The notes beneath the pieces are model-generated. The model saw only the letters and a program-made list of their open reading frames with translations, had not been told where the DNA came from and searched no databases. From NCBI GenBank assembly GCA_010015655.1, contig ML976754.1, forward strand, positions 62,001 through 126,000: a stretch of DNA of 64,000 nt, read 5' to 3'. Shown piece by piece: positions 58,839 through 64,000 of this stretch. The position numbers and the translations under genes are program-made. Each line of letters starts with the position of its first letter. Within the stretch, counting starts at the first letter, position 1. This DNA comes from Bimuria novae-zelandiae CBS 107.79 (lineage: Eukaryota; Ascomycota; Dothideomycetes; Pleosporales; Didymosphaeriaceae).

Positions 58839-61199
58839 TCAATACGCCCGCAACTTCTTCCCCGAGGCAGGTGTGCCTGTCTCAGCCGTACGCTTCCCAA
58901 GCACAGAATCTGGCGTGCTCGGCGTAGCGATGCCAGCGCCCTTGCTGTACTCCTCCCAGCACGTCGCGTGATAAATCTTGCCGCCGACCTTGATGGCGTC
59001 CATCCAGACGAAGTCGTTCGCTTCCTTGGACCATTGCGGCTCGAAGTTCTCCTGGCAAATTGGACACGGCGCATGAGCGAGCGTGACATCCTGAGGAACG
59101 GGCACATATCGGTCTTTGGCCTGCTTCTTGACCCTGCCAGCCGCTCCAGAAGGGCCGTTGGCTGAGTCTTCGGGTGCAGTCTCGTCGACCTCACGATATT
59201 CGATCCACTCCTATACAGCTGTCAGCGAGAGTTTGATTACATCTAGAGATACACACTAACCTTCTCAGTGAAGTACCAGCTACGATGCACGCCGCGCTTG
59301 GCAGCATCAGGATCTTTCATCTTGAAGTGCCAATCCATGTGACGAGCCTTTTTCTCTTTGCCCTGAGGTGTGGCGTCGAAGCGTCGTCCGCACGTAGTGC
59401 ATATGTTAGGCTTCGCATCGTAGAGTCGAAAGATCAAGTGCGGACGTGGTCTGTCGACATTGTTAGTCCATAACTTAATCTCCGAGGAGGCGCCGCTTAC
59501 TGCTTCATAGATGCGGTGGTGAGCTCGATGTCATTGAGAAGACTCGTCGGCGCCGAGGATTGTCGCGTCATGGGTTCGGAGCTGAGAGGGGTCGCATTGG
59601 AGGGCGTGCCAGTATTGGGCAATCCGCTCAAAGCATTCAGTAGCCATGCTGGATTGACAGGATTGGGTGGTGCTGCAGTAGCACCAGCTGGCTGCGACAA
59701 CAACCGGCTGAGACCTTGGACCTGAGGAGGTAGAGCAGGGTTGAAGGGAGGTGTTGGAGCCACCGGAGCCGCTGCGGGTGGTTGGTTGAAGCTCGCCAAA
59801 AGTTGCGCCAGGTTAGTCGGAGCAGATGCTGCTGGAGGTGCTGCAGGCGCTGGTGCAGGAACAGGAGTTGCAGGAACAGGAGTAGAGATCGCTGCAGGGA
59901 GAGAAAACAACGGAGGGTTGAATGGTGCGACGGCGGGATTAGATTGTTGTGGAGGGGTCGATAAACGCGAGAGCATTTCTGCTAAGTTAGGTGTCGCAGA
60001 TACGGGTGCAGGAGCGGGTGCAGGTGACGGAGGTACAGCAGAGGGAGCTCCCGGTCGAAAGTTGGCGAGCATTTGGGCGAGATTAAGGGGTGGAGCGCTT
60101 GCAGGAGGCTGAAAGGTGGGCGTGGGTGGTTGCTGTGGTGTTGGAGGAGGGAAAGCCGACATCGATACTGGTGTAGGTGCGAGAGGCGGTGCGAGTGCCC
60201 GGATCTGGTTGCGGATGGCTTCGAGTTGCTGTGGTGGTAAAGTTTGCGTGTCTAATACCTTTTTCAACGCGAGGAGAGCATTCAGCTTTTGTTGCAGGCC
60301 AGCGTCGGCAAGGTTGTACGCGAAGGCTTGCTGAGTGCTCGAGATGAGTCTGCCAACCTCCTCCTTCAGTTCATTGAGATCGAGAGAATCCATAGGCTGT
60401 GAGTGCTGCTGAGCTTGACCGTACTGAACTGGCGTCGGCACTTGTTGAGGGTATTGTCCCAACTGCGAGCCTGAGAACTAGTTGCAAGTTAACGATGGGC
60501 TCAAACGCTGTGAGCAAGTCGACTTACCTGTCGAGCTCGAGGATCGACAGGCGCTCCAAACGGGGCGCCGTTCTGCGGTGGCGTCGGCGTATTCCTCCAA
60601 GCAGCGCTGACTGCGGGTCTCGCAGGTAAGGCATGTACTGGGCGCTGCGACTGCATTTGGGCCTGGACGGAGCGCATCTTGTTGAGCGCATTCTCAATAT
60701 CACCAGTCATCTCGGGAGGAAACACGGGACGATTGTCCATCGATTCGGGGACAGGCTGCTTCCAGGTCCTAAGCAAGCCCTCCATGGCCTTTCGCGTGGG
60801 CTGATCCACTTTGGAATATGCCTCCATGAAGGTCTTGTAAAGACCACGGCCAAGATAGACAGTATAAGGGGTACCGATGTTCTTGACGATTGAGTCAAGC
60901 ACGTACAGAGATGGAAGTCTCCACTCGGGGCGAGCCTGTAGTCGTCAGCTGGCGAAGTGCTGGAATAGGTGGGCTAGCAGTGGATAGACATGGTCTACGG
61001 ATGGCCAGGTACATGACATCAGCGTATGAGAACTTACGGTTCGGATGTGGTTCTCCAGAACGAGAGAAATCGCCTGTGCATGCTCTGTATTCTCTTTCGC
61101 GATGAGGGTTAGATTGCTTATCTCTGGTCTACTGTTGACTTTCAAGTCTTGCAGGGCGTCTTTGAAATCGGCAGCGACCTCATCGGATATAGAAGACAT
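58839..61199 (-). CDS. PCF11: mRNA 3'-end cleavage factor Pcf11
   Basis: Model: complement of 58839..59210, 59261..59450, 59501..60477, 60528..60935 and 61038..61199, 702 aa; introns of 50, 50, 50 and 102 bp. An N-terminal CTD-interacting domain (1-~135) has EVAADFKDALQDLKVNSRPE, AIS..LENHIRT and PSLYVLDSIVKNIGTPYTVY. A Pro/Ala/Gln-rich middle follows. The C-terminus carries the two zinc-binding modules flanking the Clp1-binding region: ICTTCGRRFDATPQGKEKK...HMDWHFK, and CPICQENF with a distant YHATCWEEY. This is the full Pcf11 layout. The protein binds Ser2-phosphorylated RNA polymerase II CTD, forms cleavage factor IA with Clp1 and Rna14/Rna15, and couples cleavage to termination. It is divergent from IWS1, another CTD-linked factor, with 736 bp between the starts. 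Confidence 0.95.
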
Positions 61200-61935
61200 G
61201 ATGGGCAGAGTAGAGAAAGGGGCACTGTGGTTAGGTGTAGATGCGGGTGAGAGTGAGAAAGGTAGACGCGAGCAGCTCGCTCGAACGCCGGCGGTCCGGA
61301 CAGTTGCTTCGGGTCAATAAGAGGGATAATGTGCTTCCTCGCTCTCGGACACACTAAGACAAAGTGATGTTTTCGCCTTGGTTGATGCTAGCTATTGATG
61401 AATGTCTTGCCAGGCAAGAGCAGTGTAAGCACTGCGCCAGATACCCAGAACAGTGACAAGTCTCGCAATCCCCCAGCCAGTGCCGGAGCCACCACCCCGC
61501 GAGTATGCCTTCCTCCTCCAAGCCCGCCGGTGCAGTTAAGTGCGTAGGAGCAGGTACGCAATGTGAACGTCGCCGAGGGGGTTGATTCTGTTCGCGCGTG
61601 AGAGCGCTGGTTAGCGTGCCAGCGGCTCTTTAATAAGGGTGCCGGAAATAGTGAATGCGCGGGTGGGTGCGCGCACGGGGTGAAGTCGTGGTGCCAGAGA
61701 CAACAAGAGGCGTTGAAGCAGGTGGTCAGGCAAAGGAAGGCGCGCCCGGCTCTCCTCGCCGCTTCCGCTAGCGGATAAATAGTTATTCCGAACGCCGCGC
61801 CTTCTTTGAACCTTCGAACGTCGACCTGCCCATCACTCCGCCTTTACCCACGCGTTTCCCGTCACCTCGTCGCTCCAATCATCTTTTCGATATCACCTGC
61901 TGCCGAACACCCACTCAGTCCACGCCGCAGACACC
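61200..61935. promoter_or_regulatory. Shared divergent promoter of PCF11 and IWS1
   Basis: A 736-bp region separates two divergent RNA polymerase II transcription factor genes. On the IWS1 side an ATAAATAG element near 61775 could be a TATA box. Otherwise the region is GC-rich without recognised motifs. Confidence 0.45.
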
Positions 61936-63375
61936 ATGGAGGACGTCAGCTTCGTCCGCTCGCATTCCAACTCGCCGCTCCCCGAGGCAGGCAACGAGCC
62001 AGAGGACCCCCTCGCTCCTGAAATCGACGAGGAGAACGGCGCCAACCCTCCGATTGGAGACCCAGACCAGGACATGGAAGTCACGGAGCAAAAGGACGAG
62101 ATGCCCGACCCAGACGACATCCAGGAAGCTGGGCTCTCAGACAACGAATCTGTGCTGAGTGACGCGCCCGAAGGCGTCTTCGACGATTTTGATGCCGCCG
62201 ACATCGCCATTGAGGAGCGCCCTGCCGAAGTGATCGACAGCGAGAACTTGAACCGGATTGGTGTACACAAGAGGAAGCGCGCAGAGGGCGAGGGCGAGCA
62301 ACCCAAGAAGAAGAAAAAGCGTGCCGACAAACCGCGACGCAGGAAGAACCGCGACGGAGATGTCAGCGGCGGCGACGAGGTGTCTGGCTCTCGTAAGGGC
62401 CGGTCGCGGAAGAAGGCCGGAGGCGATGGCCTTGACGAGAACTTCGAGAACTTGACCCCCGAAGAGCGTATGTGGTTTGACCTACTACTTGTGCAGTCGG
62501 CGCATGCTAACGATGATGACAGGGCGGAAACGCGCTCTTGACGAGCAGATCAAGGCCCTCATGAAGCCGTCGGGAGGCTCGCGCAGGCGCAAGAAGGACG
62601 GAATCGATCTGGAGGGAATGGCCGACGCTGAAATCGAAGACATGCGCCGTCGCATGGCCTCTGCCGCTGAGGCCGACAACGAAGGCCGAAAGCGGGGCGA
62701 ACCAGCTCGGCACAAGCTAAAGCTCCTCCCAGAAGTCGTCACGCTGTTGAACAAGAACAGCATCAAAGACTCCATTGTAGATCCAGAGATCAACCTACTC
62801 GAAGCTGTGCGCTTTTTCCTCGAGCCTCTCAACGACGGCAGTCTCCCCGCATATGACATTCAGAAGGAGCTTTTTGCCGCGTTGGAGAAGCTTCCTATCA
62901 CCAAGGACAGTCTCGTAGCTTCTGGCATTGGCAAAGTCATCATGTTCTACTGCAAGAGCAAGCGACCCGAGTTGCATATCCGACGGCAAGCAGAGCGCCT
63001 TTACACGGACTGGACTCGCCCGATCTTGAAGCGCACCGACGATTTCCGCAAGAAAGAATTCGCCCAAGCCGACTATGACCCTACGTAAGTTCAAAATGTA
63101 CATATTGCTCTATGTTCAGTTGCTCATTTCACTGTAGAAACGTCTCACGTGCTGCCGATCCGCAAGCCACCCAAGCTGCGGCGCAGGCTGCTGCCCGCCA
63201 GAAGATGCTCGCCGCTCCCACCAACTTCCTGCGCGCTCGTCCTGAAGCCAGTTCCACAACGTATACGATCGTCCCGAAGAGCAATGTTGTATTCAACGAG
63301 AATAACAAAGGCCGCTCTGGCGACGTTGACATTCTCCGCAAGATCAAGAACCGCGGTGGCGGCGGACGTCGTTGA
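61936..63375 (+). CDS. IWS1: Transcription elongation factor Iws1/Spn1
   Basis: Model: 61936..62467, 62523..63084 and 63138..63375, 443 aa; introns of 55 and 53 bp. The N-terminal 175 residues are acidic then strongly basic (KKKKKRADKPRRRKN) and disordered, as expected for the histone- and Spt6-binding tail. The conserved core (about 230-365) is the TFIIS N-terminal/LW-type domain. It includes KLLPEVVTLLNKNSIKDSIV, LLEAVRFFLEPLNDGSLP, LPITKDSLVASGIGKVIMFY and RRQAERLYTDWTRPIL. The C-terminus ends TNFLRARPEASSTTYTIVPK and VDILRKIKNRGGGGRR. Iws1 travels with Spt6 on RNA polymerase II and affects chromatin and mRNA export. Confidence 0.95.
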
Positions 63376-64000
63376 GCTATCTTCCACACACTGGGTGTAG
63401 CATCTGGTGCGCCTCTTTTTCCATCATCTGTGCTATAAAGGCGTTGTAAGGTCGTTACTGGGCAATCGGCAGAATGGGTGTTTGCATTTCTGGAGTTGGA
63501 TATCACGGCACCTTTAGCAGCTAGTATGTATTGGAACGCGAGTCCTGGGACTTGGCTTATATTTTTCGAAACTCAAAGGCCTTCCTGTACCATCGGCTCA
63601 TAGACATCTGCTACAGAGGACGAGCACCTCCTTGCTATGCGTGACTTATTTCCACGCCTCGTGTATCTCCCTTACCGTGCATACGTTCGCCTCATTTGAC
63701 CCGCTACGCAGTACTCCGACTTTTGATCAATCGGCGAGTACGTAGGAGGCAGACCCCAAAGTAAGGTCATACGTGCCACTTACAATGAATTCTGAGGTAC
63801 GTTGGCCCTGGATACGAGCCAGTCGGAGCGAGCGATGTCTAGTGTAGAAGGTTGCACGAAACCGGTCAATGTCAGCTAACGCTGCCAGCCATTCATACGT
63901 GCTCAAACAGTGAGCGCGCTGGTAGCTAGACAGCAAGCTGAACACATTAGTAGCTGGCTAGTGTCGCATGATCTGTTCAGGTCGTTGAAGACAATAAAAG
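63376..64000. other. 3' flank of IWS1 to window end
   Basis: No supported gene. A minus-strand 72-codon frame at 63727-63945 has no recognisable features and may or may not belong to a gene beyond the window. Confidence 0.4.

Overview
The window reads as nuclear DNA of a filamentous ascomycete (Pezizomycotina; a dothideomycete is my best guess from gene content, not proven). The reasons are genes split by short introns (mostly 48-67 bp) with GTAAGT/GTACGT-type donors and CTAAC-like branch points, typical Pezizomycotina protein families, and a transposon carrying the mutation pattern of repeat-induced point mutation (RIP). All coding models below were joined by eye. For each spliced gene the exon lengths add up to an intact reading frame.

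Layout. 0-14 kb: an NmrA-like NAD(P)-binding protein (-), an oleate delta-12 desaturase (+), a very small CxxCxGxG zinc-finger protein (-) and a cytochrome b2-type L-lactate dehydrogenase (-), separated by long gene-poor stretches. 14.5-25 kb: a compact housekeeping block with an Abp2 (ARS-binding protein 2) family protein (-), a KPWE-motif peroxisomal-type protein (-) head-to-head with the P-body RNA-binding protein Scd6/Lsm14 (+), then a Vtc2/Vtc3-type polyphosphate polymerase subunit (+) with three CACGTG elements upstream. 25-37 kb: an accessory-looking, gene-poor stretch with a secreted S41-family peptidase, a secreted bicovalent-FAD oligosaccharide oxidase (AA7) and a phenolic acid decarboxylase, which are proteins expected to act on peptides, sugars or plant phenolics. 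37-47 kb: a disordered protein of unknown function and a complete piggyBac-type DNA transposon (41.5-43.8 kb), full length in one frame but with about thirty stop codons, bounded by 40-bp inverted repeats.

47-64 kb: a dense housekeeping block with a BTB-domain protein, Rrp36 (18S rRNA maturation) head-to-head with an NIF/FCP1-type phosphatase-like protein, an intact F-box protein followed by a decayed F-box paralogue, adenylate kinase, Pcf11 (mRNA 3'-end cleavage), and Iws1/Spn1 (transcription elongation) divergent from Pcf11.

The points most worth a second look are the 44-residue four-repeat CxxCxGxG protein with its own TATA box, the piggyBac copy whose lesions appear to be substitutions only, the CACGTG cluster before the VTC gene, the phosphatase-like protein whose catalytic motif reads DLNGT instead of DxDGT, and the F-box pseudogene interrupted by just two stop codons. 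I did not find a convincing multi-gene system that is clearly new, nor any rRNA, convincing tRNA or CRISPR array.
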